The notes under the pieces are model-generated. The model had not been told where the DNA came from and made no database searches. It saw nothing but the letters and a program-made list of their open reading frames with translations. The position numbers were made by a program, and so were the translations under genes. Positions 8,804 through 18,518 of a DNA stretch of 64,000 nt are shown one piece after another. This stretch comes from Arthrobacter pascens (GTDB taxonomy: Bacteria > Actinomycetota > Actinomycetes > Actinomycetales > Micrococcaceae), in assembly GCF_017052465.1 (NCBI RefSeq), contig NZ_JAFHKT010000127.1:1-64000 (forward strand), read 5' to 3'. Every line of letters starts with the position of its first letter. Position 1 is the first letter of the stretch.

Positions 8804-9226
8804 TCACTGGCCGCTGCGCGGGCGCCAAACCACCACGGCCTGGGAGCGCGGCCGGGGGCGCTGCCCACGGGCGAGGCTGACGACGTCGCCGGCTGCTCCG
8901 GCGGCAAAGATCCTGGAGTCGAGCGAATCACGACGCCGGCCCAGTTGCTCCGTCAGTTCGCCGACCCGGCGCTGCAGCGCGGCCACCTGGTTCTCCAGTT
9001 CGAGGATGCGCTTGATGCCCTCGAGGGAGACCCCCTCGTGGGACAGGCGCTGCACCTCGCGGAGCATGTTCACGTCCCGTTGGGAATACCGGCGGGATTT
9101 ACCCGGCGCACGGCTGGGCTTGACGATGCCCAGCCGGTCGTACTGCCGCAGCGTCTGCGGATGCATGTCTGCCAGCTCGGCCGCCACTGAAATGACGAAA
9201 ATCGGCTGATCGAAGTTGATGTCCAC
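8804..9226 (-). CDS. hspR: Heat-shock repressor HspR (MerR family)
   Basis: Repressor of the chaperone operon, 140 residues, GTG start. The N terminus is a MerR-type winged helix: FVISVAAELADMHPQTLRQYDRLGIVKPSR followed by RRYSQRDVNMLREVQRLSHEGVSLEGIKRIL, the standard HspR signature. A leucine-rich coiled coil (ELENQVAALQRRVGELTEQL, about 77-96) mediates dimerisation, and a basic tail follows. It is the last gene of dnaK-grpE-dnaJ-hspR, 15 bases after dnaJ. In Streptomyces HspR needs DnaK as corepressor and binds HAIR sites; two such sites lie upstream of dnaK at 13013-13086. Confidence 0.93.
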   Translation of the reverse strand: MDINFDQPIFVISVAAELADMHPQTLRQYDRLGIVKPSRAPGKSRRYSQRDVNMLREVQRLSHEGVSLEGIKRILELENQVAALQRRVGELTEQLGRRRDSLDSRIFAAGAAGDVVSLARGQRPRPRSQAVVVWRPRSGQ

Positions 9227-9241
9227 GGCCGGCGCCCGTTT

Positions 9242-10225
9242 CTACAGCCGGGCCTTGGCTGCCAGGCCCTCACGGACATCCGCGCCGGCGGTGGCGGCGG
9301 CAAACGCCTTCACCGCCTCCTCGGCTTCCTTGCTCAGGTTCTTCGGAACGGCGACGTCGATCGTCACCAGCAGGTCGCCCTCGCCCTTGGACGTTTTGAC
9401 GCCGCGGCCTTTGACCCGGAGGGTGCGCCCGGACGGCGTCCCCGCGGGCACCCGGACCCTGACATGCTCGCCGTCGATGGTGGGGACCTCGATGTCGGCG
9501 CCCAAAGCGGCTTCCGGGAAGGTGACCGGCACGTGGATGCGGAGGTTGTCGCCGTCGCGCGTGTAGAAATTGTGCGGCTTGACGTTGACCGTCACCATGA
9601 GGTCGCCGTTGCCGGCAGGACCGTACTGGCCCTTGCCGCGGACACGGACCCGCTGGCCGTCCTTGATGCCGGCGGGCACGCGGACGTCGATGACTTCGCC
9701 GTCTGGCTCGCGCAGGCCGATGGTGGTGCCGCGGATGGATCCGGCGAAGGAGATGCTGGTGGTCGCCGTGCGGTCCGCGCCCTTCTGCGGCGCACGCTGG
9801 TACCCGGCAGGCCCGCCGGCCCCGCCGAAGCCGCCGCCGAACAGGTCCGCAAATTCGGGCGGGACGCCGCCGGCCGTGCTGAAACCGCCGGAATGGCGCC
9901 CTCCGCCGCCGGTGAACAGCCCGCCGAAGAGGTCCTCGAAACCGCCGTTCGCGGTACTCCCGGCACCGTGCGGGGCGAAGCGCGCTCCGCCACCCATGGC
10001 CCGGATGGCGTCATACTGCTGACGTTCATCAGGGTCCGACAACACGGAATATGCCTCGGAGATGTCCTTGAACTTCTTCTCCGAGGCAGCGTCACCTGAA
10101 TTCGTATCCGGGTGGTGCTGCCGGGCGAGCTTCCGATAAGCCTTCTTGATATCAGCGTCGGAAGCGTCCTTGGCAACACCAAGGATCTTATAGAAGTCCT
10201 TGTCTACCCAGTCCTGGCTGGCCAA
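9242..10225 (-). CDS. dnaJ: DnaJ-type co-chaperone without zinc finger
   Basis: A 327-residue J-protein. The J domain is at 10-75 with HPD at 38-40, then a Gly/Phe-rich linker (about 85-150) and two CTD beta-domains ending in KNLSKEAEEAVKAF. The cysteine-rich CxxCxGxG zinc finger of classical DnaJ is absent; the CTDs follow directly after SISFAGSIRGTTIGL. This is the CbpA-like type II layout, although the gene sits in the dnaK operon. The start is TTG (rc of 10223-10225) behind AAAGGA, seven bases upstream. It stimulates DnaK ATPase and delivers clients. A zinc-finger DnaJ is probably encoded elsewhere. Confidence 0.93.
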   Translation of the reverse strand: MASQDWVDKDFYKILGVAKDASDADIKKAYRKLARQHHPDTNSGDAASEKKFKDISEAYSVLSDPDERQQYDAIRAMGGGARFAPHGAGSTANGGFEDLFGGLFTGGGGRHSGGFSTAGGVPPEFADLFGGGFGGAGGPAGYQRAPQKGADRTATTSISFAGSIRGTTIGLREPDGEVIDVRVPAGIKDGQRVRVRGKGQYGPAGNGDLMVTVNVKPHNFYTRDGDNLRIHVPVTFPEAALGADIEVPTIDGEHVRVRVPAGTPSGRTLRVKGRGVKTSKGEGDLLVTIDVAVPKNLSKEAEEAVKAFAAATAGADVREGLAAKARL

Positions 10226-10253
10226 TGGCGTTTCCTTTCAAAAAGTTACGGGT

Positions 10254-10301
10254 CGGTGGTTGAGCTTGCCGAAACCTGGGTTCCGACAAGCTCAACCACC
10301 G
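10254..10301. repeat. Inverted repeat of the GGTTGAGCTTGTCG family between grpE and dnaJ
   Basis: Arms 10254-10276 and 10279-10301 are 23 bases each and complementary except at two positions, with a 2-base centre (core GGTGGTTGAGCTTG / CAAGCTCAACCACC). It lies in the 85-base gap between grpE and dnaJ, inside the operon. As an RNA hairpin it could attenuate transcription or protect the dnaK-grpE part of the message. A single arm of the same family lies inside grpE at 10723-10746. Confidence 0.8.
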
Positions 10302-10310
10302 GGGGTAATG

Positions 10311-11003
10311 CTACGCAGGCACAGCCACGATGACCTGCGCTGCCCGGAGGACGCGCTCGCCTGACTTGTAGCCGGAGCGGAGCACCTGGCTGACAGTGTC
10401 AACCTCGATGTCCTCGCCGGGCTGCTGGATGAGGGCCTCGTGGATCGTGGGGTCGAACTCCACACCGGTCTCATCGATGCGCACCAGGCCGTACGTCTTC
10501 AGCGCATTCTCCAGCTTGGCGGCGATCGCGGCGAACGGGCCGTCCGTGAGGTCACCGTGCTGGCGGGCGGCGTCCACGTCGTCCAGCACCGGAAGCAGCG
10601 AGTTCAGGACGCCGATGACGGCCATTTCCCCTGCCACGGCGCGGTCGCGCTCAACGCGCTTGCGGTAGTTGACGTACTCCGCCTGCAGCCGGAGCAGGTC
10701 GTTCTTCAGCTCCGTAGCCTCAGCGGTGGTTGAGCCTGTCGCAACCCCCTGTGCCACCGATTCCTCGGCCGGCACATCCACCCGGTTAAGGATTTCCTCT
10801 GCCTGGGCGAGGGCGTCGCCGTCGGAATCCGCGGAGGTCTCGAGGGGCTCCGCCACCGGTTCGGCATGCTTCTCACCTTTGGGGTGGCGGGCCTGCCCGG
10901 TCACCGGGTCCACCTTGCGGTGGTCCCGGATGACCGGCTCGTCGCGCTTGCTTCCCTGGTCGCGGGAAGAGCCGTGCTCTTCTTCGTTACCGTGATGAGG
11001 CAT
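10311..11003 (-). CDS. grpE: Nucleotide exchange factor GrpE
   Basis: A 230-residue nucleotide exchange factor for DnaK. The N-terminal 95 residues are charged and disordered. The coiled-coil (LKNDLLRLQAEYVNYRKRVERDR, about 97-119) and the beta-wing domain with ALKTYGLVRIDETGVEFDPTIHEAL and VLRSGYKSGERVLRAAQVIVA are all present. The ATG is two bases after the dnaK stop, so translation is coupled. One oddity is the stretch GVATGSTTAE in the linker before the coiled coil, encoded by an in-frame arm of a dispersed repeat (10723-10746). That insertion sits in a tolerant region and should not affect DnaK contact. Confidence 0.95.
   Translation of the reverse strand: MPHHGNEEEHGSSRDQGSKRDEPVIRDHRKVDPVTGQARHPKGEKHAEPVAEPLETSADSDGDALAQAEEILNRVDVPAEESVAQGVATGSTTAEATELKNDLLRLQAEYVNYRKRVERDRAVAGEMAVIGVLNSLLPVLDDVDAARQHGDLTDGPFAAIAAKLENALKTYGLVRIDETGVEFDPTIHEALIQQPGEDIEVDTVSQVLRSGYKSGERVLRAAQVIVAVPA
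10723..10746. repeat. Single arm of the GGTTGAG repeat family inside grpE
   Basis: The segment GCGGTGGTTGAGCC-TGTCGCAACC matches one arm of the inverted repeat at 10254-10301 with few differences. It lies in frame in grpE and encodes VATGSTTA in the disordered linker, showing that the repeat has been tolerated as coding sequence. Confidence 0.6.
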
Positions 11004-11005
11004 GG

Positions 11006-13086
<2,081 letters not shown>

Positions 13087-13225
13087 TTTGGAATTCTGCG
13101 GGGCTCGCCCATGGGAATGGCCCCCGGCCATCCGCGGAAGCTGGTGGAAAGCCGGAGGCCAAAGGGACGGAACGGTACGGTTTCGCCCTGCGTGAACGTG
13201 CGCCGGGCGCCGCCCCCCGCGCGAC

Positions 13226-13648
13226 TTAATCGCGGGAGGAACTGCCGCCGCCGTTGTTCTTGGGAGCGTTGACCTGGCCGTCGATGAGTTCATCCTTCAG
13301 TTCGTCGGCCTCACCCCGCTCCGGCGCGGTACCGGCGGCGCCATAGTCGCCTTCGGAGTATTCGCCTGCCTGGCCGGCGGGCAGCTCCTGTCCCACCGCG
13401 CCAGCCCCGCCATAGTCGCCTGTCGCATAGGCGCCTGCCTCGGCGTCGGCGGGGCCTTCGGCCGATCCGGCGTCGCCACGATCGCCGCCAGAGTATTGGC
13501 CCTTCGTATCGGCGCGGGCATCGTCACCCACCACGCCGGCGTCGCCATAGTCGCCCTCAACGTACTGTCCGCTATCACCTTCGAGTGCCGGGTTCCTGGA
13601 GCTGGCGTGGGTCTTTCCTGCGCTGTTCGGCTCGCTGTTTTCGGTCAT
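13226..13648 (-). CDS. Small acidic protein with four GDYG-type repeats
   Basis: A 140-residue protein starting at the ATG at 13648 behind AAGGAG. I recognise no named family. Residues 27-117 hold four tandem copies of a unit of about 23 residues: G-x-Y-x-x-G-D-(Y/R)-G-x-A-G followed by an acidic Ala/Gly-rich spacer. The copies start at about 27, 50, 73 and 96. There is no signal peptide, membrane helix or cysteine. The tail is KNNGGGSSSRD. Composition (Gly, Ala, Asp, Glu) suggests a disordered, hydrophilin-like or metal/water-binding protein. It lies upstream of the dnaK promoter region on the same strand and may be stress related, which is inference only. Confidence 0.75.
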   Translation of the reverse strand: MTENSEPNSAGKTHASSRNPALEGDSGQYVEGDYGDAGVVGDDARADTKGQYSGGDRGDAGSAEGPADAEAGAYATGDYGGAGAVGQELPAGQAGEYSEGDYGAAGTAPERGEADELKDELIDGQVNAPKNNGGGSSSRD

Positions 13649-13740
13649 CGCTTGATCACTCCTTCGGAGGATTGGGCCGCGCCCGGCCGGACGCACTGGC
13701 AGTCTACTCAGCCGGAGCAGGTGGCAACAGGGGTCCGTAT

Positions 13741-14460
13741 TCAGTCGAATCCGGCCACGCGGGCCAGCATGTCCACGTGGTGCTGAAACAGTTCGTCGGG
13801 GGCGGAAAACGTGTCGGCTCCGTACTGCCCGAAGACTTCGAAACTGACAGCCCCGAAGATCGACGTCCACACCAGCGCGCCGCGGGCCAGCAGGGCGTCC
13901 GGGACCGCCAGGTCCAGTCCACCGCGGATTGCTTCAAAGTCGGCAGCCAGCGCGGGGTGCACGACGGCGGCATCCGGCGCAGCGAGCCTGCCTGCCCGGT
14001 AGGCGGAGTCCAGGATCCCCATCAGGCAGGTGACCACCCGCGTACCGGGGCCGGTGGTCCGCTCTGCCGGCGCCTGGTATCCGGGCACCGGACTCCCGAA
14101 CAGGAGAGAGTATCTGGACGGCTCCCTCACCGCCCACTCCCTGACGGCGTGCGCCAGTGCGGCAAAGCGGCCCCTGAAGTCGTCCGCGGGGAACGGCTCG
14201 ACGGCGGCATCCACTGCATCTCCCAGCTCACCGTAGGCGTCTATGAGCAGGAGCGTCAGGAGCTCGTCGCGGCTCTCCACGTAGCGGTACACGGCGGACG
14301 ACACCACGCCCAGGTCGCGGGCAACGGCGCGGAGTGAGAGCGCAGCCGCCCCATGGAGCGCGAGATGCTCCCGTCCCAGCTGGACAATCTGCGCGATGGT
14401 ACGGATGCGGGCCAGCTCACGCGGGGTCTTGGGCTTCTGGGGATCCTGGACGTCAGCCAT
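13741..14460 (-). CDS. TetR-family transcriptional regulator
   Basis: A 239-residue regulator. The helix-turn-helix lies at about 20-65 (TIAQIVQLGREHLALHGAAALSLRAVARDLGVVSSAVYRYVESRDELLTLLL), where LSLRAVARDLGVVSSAVYRY is the usual TetR recognition helix. The ligand domain is of the TetR_C WHG-like type (REPSRYSLLFGSPVPGY near 125-141). It is divergent from the NAD-binding gene at 14592; two dyads flank that gene's promoter and a third perfect inverted repeat covers its own start codon, so it probably represses both itself and its neighbour. Confidence 0.9.
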   Translation of the reverse strand: MADVQDPQKPKTPRELARIRTIAQIVQLGREHLALHGAAALSLRAVARDLGVVSSAVYRYVESRDELLTLLLIDAYGELGDAVDAAVEPFPADDFRGRFAALAHAVREWAVREPSRYSLLFGSPVPGYQAPAERTTGPGTRVVTCLMGILDSAYRAGRLAAPDAAVVHPALAADFEAIRGGLDLAVPDALLARGALVWTSIFGAVSFEVFGQYGADTFSAPDELFQHHVDMLARVAGFD

Positions 14461-14473
14461 CCTTCAAGGATGG
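14457..14473. promoter_or_regulatory. Perfect inverted repeat over the TetR start codon
   Basis: CCATCCTT-C-AAGGATGG, 8+1+8, spans the regulator's ATG. It could be an RNA hairpin that hides the start codon. It differs from the dyads at 14502 and 14549, so it is less likely to be the same operator. Confidence 0.45.
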
Positions 14474-14501
14474 CACAAAGCAGAGCAGGGAACTCAACTG
14501 C

Positions 14502-14512
14502 GAGCACTGCTC
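14502..14512. promoter_or_regulatory. Operator dyad 1, GAGCA-C-TGCTC
   Basis: Perfect 5+1+5 dyad directly abutting the -35 (TTGACT, 14513-14518) of the promoter for the 14592 gene. It shares its core with dyad 2. Confidence 0.6.
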
Positions 14513-14541
14513 TTGACTTCGCTGAGCAGGGCGGTCATTCT
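14513..14541 (+). promoter_or_regulatory. Promoter of the NAD-binding gene
   Basis: TTGACT at 14513-14518 and CATTCT at 14536-14541 with 17-base spacing, placed between two matching dyads. The -10 is weak; the -35 is nearly consensus. Confidence 0.5.
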
Positions 14542-14548
14542 GGATTGA

Positions 14549-14563
14549 GAGAGCAGTGCTCTC
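14549..14563. promoter_or_regulatory. Operator dyad 2, GAGAGCA-G-TGCTCTC
   Basis: Perfect 7+1+7 dyad at the expected transcription start, sharing the GAGCA-N-TGCTC core with dyad 1. It is the likely TetR operator. Confidence 0.7.
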
Positions 14564-14591
14564 ATAACCTTTCAGTGAAAGCGGGGAGACC

Positions 14592-15572
14592 ATGCCGGAC
14601 AAACTATTCGTCGTCACGGGAGCCGGGCCGGTGGGGTGGACGGTCGCCGAACAGCTCGCCGGGCTGGGCCACCGCGTCCGCGTCCTGACGCGGTCCGGCA
14701 GCGGCCCGCGGCACCCGCTGGTTGAAAGGCGCTCCGTGGACGTTGCGGACCCCGCGCTGCTGGCGGACTCGTTCCGCGGCGCCAGCGCCGTCTTCCACTG
14801 CATCCACGGCTCGGCCTACAGCGCCAAGGCATGGGAGCGGGAACTTCCGCGGGCAGAACAGGCCGTGCTGGCGGCGGCAGGCGAGGCGGGCGCCGTCGTC
14901 GTCTTTCCCGAAAGTCTCTACTCGTACAGCGAGCCGGACCAGGTGCTGACAGAGGAGAGCCCGCGCTCGGCCCGGGGCGGCAAGCGCGGCGTGCGGACGG
15001 CGCTCCTGGGTGCGCGGGAAGCGAGCGCCACAGACACCGTGAGCGTGGTTGCGGCCGACTTTTTCGGCCCCCGGGTCCGGATGTCGCACGCGGGCGAACG
15101 CATGGTGCCGGCGATCCTGGCGCGGCGGCCGCTGCAGGTGGTGGGCGGCGCGGACCGGCCGCATTCATTCACGTTCGTGCCGGACCTGGCTGCGGCGATG
15201 ATCAAGGCCGCACAGACTCCCTCGTTGTGGAACCGCGTGCTGCACGCCCCCACCAACCCGGCGCCCACGCAGCGGCAACTTGCCGTCGCGTTCGCTGATG
15301 CCGCGGGCCTGCCGTCGCCGAAGGTGGGCGTCCTGCCGGGCTGGCTGCTGCGCGCCGTCGGGGTGTTCTCGGCCGACGTCCGCGAGATCGCCGAGATGCT
15401 GTACCAGTTCCAGCAGCCGTTCGTGATGAGCTCGGCAGCCAGCGAGGCGGCACTTGACCTGCGCCCGACGCCGCTGCCCGCCGCTGCCCGGCTGACTGTT
15501 GACTGGTGGAAGTCGGAGGCCTCCACCGCGGCTTCAGGATCCGCCGCGCCGCGCACCGCCCGCGCTAGCTGA
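14592..15572 (+). CDS. NAD(P)-binding epimerase/dehydratase-like protein
   Basis: A 326-residue atypical short-chain dehydrogenase. The N-terminal Rossmann strand is LFVVTGAGPVGWTVAEQLA (G-x-G-x-x-G near 10-15), followed by VRVLTRSGSG for cofactor selection and AVFHCIHGSAYS. The usual YxxxK catalytic pair is not clear; the matching region is VVVFPESLYSYSEPDQVLTE, as in NmrA-like or non-catalytic members. Its ATG follows GCGGGGAG. The gene is controlled by the divergent TetR regulator through the two dyads at 14502 and 14549. Its 3' end overlaps that of the convergent MMPL gene by eight bases. Substrate unknown. Confidence 0.8.
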   Translation: MPDKLFVVTGAGPVGWTVAEQLAGLGHRVRVLTRSGSGPRHPLVERRSVDVADPALLADSFRGASAVFHCIHGSAYSAKAWERELPRAEQAVLAAAGEAGAVVVFPESLYSYSEPDQVLTEESPRSARGGKRGVRTALLGAREASATDTVSVVAADFFGPRVRMSHAGERMVPAILARRPLQVVGGADRPHSFTFVPDLAAAMIKAAQTPSLWNRVLHAPTNPAPTQRQLAVAFADAAGLPSPKVGVLPGWLLRAVGVFSADVREIAEMLYQFQQPFVMSSAASEAALDLRPTPLPAAARLTVDWWKSEASTAASGSAAPRTARAS

Positions 15573-17841
15573 CGCGGGTTTCCTGGGCCTCGGTTGCACC
15601 GGCCGTTTCGTCCGCCGACGGGAAGGGGTGCGGCTCCGCGCGCCCCAGCCTGCTTGGCCACCAGATGCGCCTGCCCAGGTCGTAGGCCAGCGCCGGGACA
15701 AGCAGCGAGCGCACCAGCACCGTGTCCAGCAGCACTCCGAATGCCACGATGAACGCGAGCTGCACCAGGAACATGATGGGGATGACACCCAGTGCGGCAA
15801 AGGTGGCTGCAAGAACCACCCCTGCGGAGGTGATCACCCCGCCGGTCACGCCCAGTCCCCGCAGGATGCCGGGCCGGGTCCCGTGCTTGAGTGACTCCTC
15901 GCGGACCCGGCTCATGAGGAAGATGTTGTAGTCCACGCCCAGGGCCACCAGGAACACGAAGCCGAACAGCGGCACTGTGGCATCAGCTCCCGGGAAGCCC
16001 AGGACGGTGTTGAACACGAAGGCTGAGACGCCCATGGCGGCCGCGTAGGAAAGCACCACAGACGCCACCAGCAGGACGGGCGCCAGGACGGATCGCAGCA
16101 ACAGCATCAGGATGGCCAGGATGACCGCGAGCACCACGGGGATGATGGTCACAAGGTCCCGCTGCGCCGTCGTGTTCGTGTCCAGCGCCGTGGCGGTCAC
16201 GCCGCCGACCAGCGCTTTCGGGTCCACGCCCTTGACGCCCTCCCGCAGCCCCAGCACCGCATTCTCGGCGTCGCTTGAGTCCGCTGCGAAGTCGAGGGTG
16301 GCGTTGATCAGCACCCTCCCGTCGCGGACGGCCGGGGCGGTGGGGGCACCGGGCGCCGCCGGTTCGCTGGAAACGACCGGCACGCCGCCGTCGGCAAGCA
16401 GGTAGGCACTTCCCACGCCGTCGGACGCCTTGACCTCTGCCAGCACCTCCGCGGCCTTGGCTTCGGTGGCCACAATCACCGCGGGGCTGCCGCTTCCGGC
16501 GTCGAAGTGGCGGGCCAGCGCGTCCTGCCCGTCAACAGCATTGGAGGCGCTGAGGATGACGTCGGTCTGGGGAACGCCGTTCGCCTTGAGCTGCAGGATT
16601 CCCGCCGACGCGGCGAGCAGCAGGAGGACGGACGCCACCCATACGGTCCGCGGACGCCGGGACACCAGTGAACCGGTGGCACGCCACAGCCCCTTCTGGC
16701 CCTCCAGGCCGGTGACCAGCCGCGGCTCCCGCTCCCCTTCGGGCACCAGCCTGGGCAGGAACGGCCAGAACGCGCCGCGCCCCAGGAGCGCCAGCAGCGC
16801 AGGCAGCAGGGTCAGCGCCGCGAACAGCGCACACAGGATGCCGGCGGCAGCCACGGGACCCAGGGCCTTGTTGGAATTAAGGTCGGAGAACAGCAGGCAC
16901 AGCAGGGCGATGATCACCGTGGCGCCGGAAGCCAGGATCGGCTCGAAGGACGCCTTCCAGGCGGTGGCGACGGCGGCGGTCCGGTCCGCGGTGTGCGTCA
17001 GCGCCTCGCGGAACCGTGCCACATAGAGCAGGGCGTAGTCGGTGGCGGCGCCGATTACCAGGATCGACAGAATGCCCTGGCTCTGGCCGTTGAGCTGGAT
17101 CCAGCCGAGCTTCGCCATGCCGAACACCAGCAGGATGGCCGCACACAGGGCGAACACCGAGGTCAACAGCACGGCCACGGGCAGGAGCAGGGACCGGTAG
17201 ACCACCAGGAGGATGACCAACACCGCCCCCAGCGCCACGAGCAGCAGGATGCCGTCGATGCCGGCGAAGGCGCCCGCGAGGTCGGCCGCCAGCCCGGCCG
17301 GGCCAGTGACAAATGTCTGCGTGCCTTCCGGCGCTCCGGCCCGGACCGCGTCCCGCAGCTCCTGCACGGCGTCCTTGACCTCGCCGGACGAGGAAATAGG
17401 CACGATGAACTGCACCGCCCGCTGGTCCTCGGCGGGGATGGGGCCGATGACCGAACTGGCCGCCCGCAGCGCTTCCAGCTCACCCTTGAGGGCCGCCGCC
17501 TCGCCCAGTTGGGACGGCGTGAACGCGGCCTCGCTTTCAATCACGACGACGGCGGGAACCTCGCCAGAGTCCCTGAACTTTTCCTGCCAATCCCGGGCCT
17601 CGGTGGCCTCCGCGCCGGCCGGCAGGAAGGACGCCTGGTCGTTGGACGAGACCTCCTCCAGCCTGCCGAAGGTGGGCCCGCCAATGCCCGCGACGGCTAG
17701 CCAGATGAGGACGAGGAGCACAGGAATTAGCCAGCGCAGCCAGAACGGGACGCGGGGCACGGTGCTGGATGGCTGCTTCATGGCGTCCTTCATGTCGGTC
17801 GCGTCCCGCTGGAGCCGGGCACGCAATAATGAATCCAGCAT
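15565..17841 (-). CDS. MMPL/RND-family exporter
   Basis: A 758-residue RND transporter of the MMPL type with two halves: TM1 (about 34-54), a periplasmic-side loop, TM2-6, then the same pattern repeated. The family signatures are GAATDYALLYVARFREAL near residue 265 and VALGVDYNIFLMSRVREE near 635, which carry the Asp-Tyr proton-relay pairs. Such proteins export lipids, peptides or drugs across the membrane. The start is uncertain: ATG at 17841, 17793 or 17781, the latter two nearer to the first helix. It is divergent from a MarR regulator with a dyad between them, so inducible export of a toxic compound is likely. Confidence 0.88.
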   Translation of the reverse strand: MLDSLLRARLQRDATDMKDAMKQPSSTVPRVPFWLRWLIPVLLVLIWLAVAGIGGPTFGRLEEVSSNDQASFLPAGAEATEARDWQEKFRDSGEVPAVVVIESEAAFTPSQLGEAAALKGELEALRAASSVIGPIPAEDQRAVQFIVPISSSGEVKDAVQELRDAVRAGAPEGTQTFVTGPAGLAADLAGAFAGIDGILLLVALGAVLVILLVVYRSLLLPVAVLLTSVFALCAAILLVFGMAKLGWIQLNGQSQGILSILVIGAATDYALLYVARFREALTHTADRTAAVATAWKASFEPILASGATVIIALLCLLFSDLNSNKALGPVAAAGILCALFAALTLLPALLALLGRGAFWPFLPRLVPEGEREPRLVTGLEGQKGLWRATGSLVSRRPRTVWVASVLLLLAASAGILQLKANGVPQTDVILSASNAVDGQDALARHFDAGSGSPAVIVATEAKAAEVLAEVKASDGVGSAYLLADGGVPVVSSEPAAPGAPTAPAVRDGRVLINATLDFAADSSDAENAVLGLREGVKGVDPKALVGGVTATALDTNTTAQRDLVTIIPVVLAVILAILMLLLRSVLAPVLLVASVVLSYAAAMGVSAFVFNTVLGFPGADATVPLFGFVFLVALGVDYNIFLMSRVREESLKHGTRPGILRGLGVTGGVITSAGVVLAATFAALGVIPIMFLVQLAFIVAFGVLLDTVLVRSLLVPALAYDLGRRIWWPSRLGRAEPHPFPSADETAGATEAQETRVS

Positions 17842-17853
17842 AGACTATCTCTG

Positions 17854-17869
17854 CCATGGAGATATATAG
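17854..17869. promoter_or_regulatory. Imperfect dyad between MMPL and MarR genes
   Basis: The segment GGAGATATATAGCTCC (about 17854-17871) is palindromic in 14 of 16 positions and follows an ATCTC-N7-GAGAT repeat. It lies in the only gap between the divergent genes and is AT-rich in a GC-rich setting, as expected for a shared promoter with a MarR operator. Confidence 0.5.
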
Positions 17870-17936
17870 CTCCGTGCGGGTTGTCTCCTGCGCTGGAGTA
17901 AACTCCGGAAGGCATGAATCAGGCAGGGAGGTGGAC

Positions 17937-18455
17937 GTGACCGACGCTCCGGCGGCATCCCCTGCTCCCGCTCCTGCTCCTGGGCCGCAGGCCGGTCCGC
18001 CGCATCCTCTGGTACGGCTGCTCCAGGAGTTCACCCTTGAGGCCAACCGGTACGTCGACGCCGCGGGCGGCCGGAACGACATGCACCGCACCGACCTCAA
18101 CGCGCTTGCCGTCATCATGCGGCACTCCGCCAAGGACCAGGTGGTCACCCCCGGGACGCTGCGGAAGGAACTCAACCTCAGCTCCCCCGCCACCACCGCG
18201 CTGATCGACCGGCTTTGCGGGTCGGGGCACCTGGTCCGCGAACGCCAAGGCCAGGACCGCCGGCAGGTCCAGCTCCGGATGACGGACAAGGCCTACCGTG
18301 ACGGCAGCGCCATGTTCCTTCCGCTCGCCCGGCACATGGGCACGGCCATGGCCGGGTTCAGCGCCGAAGAGCTGGAGACCGTGACCCGGTTCATGAACTC
18401 GATGATCGATGCCACCATCCGCGCCGGCCAGGAAGCCTCCGGGAAAGCCCCGTAA
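17937..18455 (+). CDS. MarR-family transcriptional regulator
   Basis: A 172-residue winged-helix regulator. I chose the GTG at 17937 behind GGGAGG; an upstream ATG at 17856 would cover the operator region. After a Pro/Ala-rich leader (VTDAPAASPAPAPAPGPQ) the MarR fold runs from about residue 20, with the recognition helix in TPGTLRKELNLSSPATTALIDRL and the wing in GSGHLVRERQGQDRRQVQLRMT, the classic DxRxxxxxLT-like wing. It is divergent from the MMPL exporter and is probably its repressor. Confidence 0.88.
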   Translation: MTDAPAASPAPAPAPGPQAGPPHPLVRLLQEFTLEANRYVDAAGGRNDMHRTDLNALAVIMRHSAKDQVVTPGTLRKELNLSSPATTALIDRLCGSGHLVRERQGQDRRQVQLRMTDKAYRDGSAMFLPLARHMGTAMAGFSAEELETVTRFMNSMIDATIRAGQEASGKAP

Positions 18456-18506
18456 AAGGGACGGGGGGAACGGTGCGTATTCCGTTTCCATTTGGCGCAG
18501 GTGGAG

Positions 18507-18512
18507 TAGCGT
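18507..18512 (+). promoter_or_regulatory. -10 hexamer TAGCGT of a leaderless promoter
   Basis: The hexamer ends six bases before the methyltransferase ATG at 18519, with no ribosome binding site between. It is identical in sequence and spacing to the one at 4218. Confidence 0.55.
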
Positions 18513-18518
18513 TTCCCT

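Noticed and set aside
7802-9190. Long open frame on the plus strand opposite the dikinase gene
   Set aside because: It is antisense to well-supported coding sequence, has Arg/Gly/Pro-rich composition typical of high-GC shadow frames, and no ribosome binding site.
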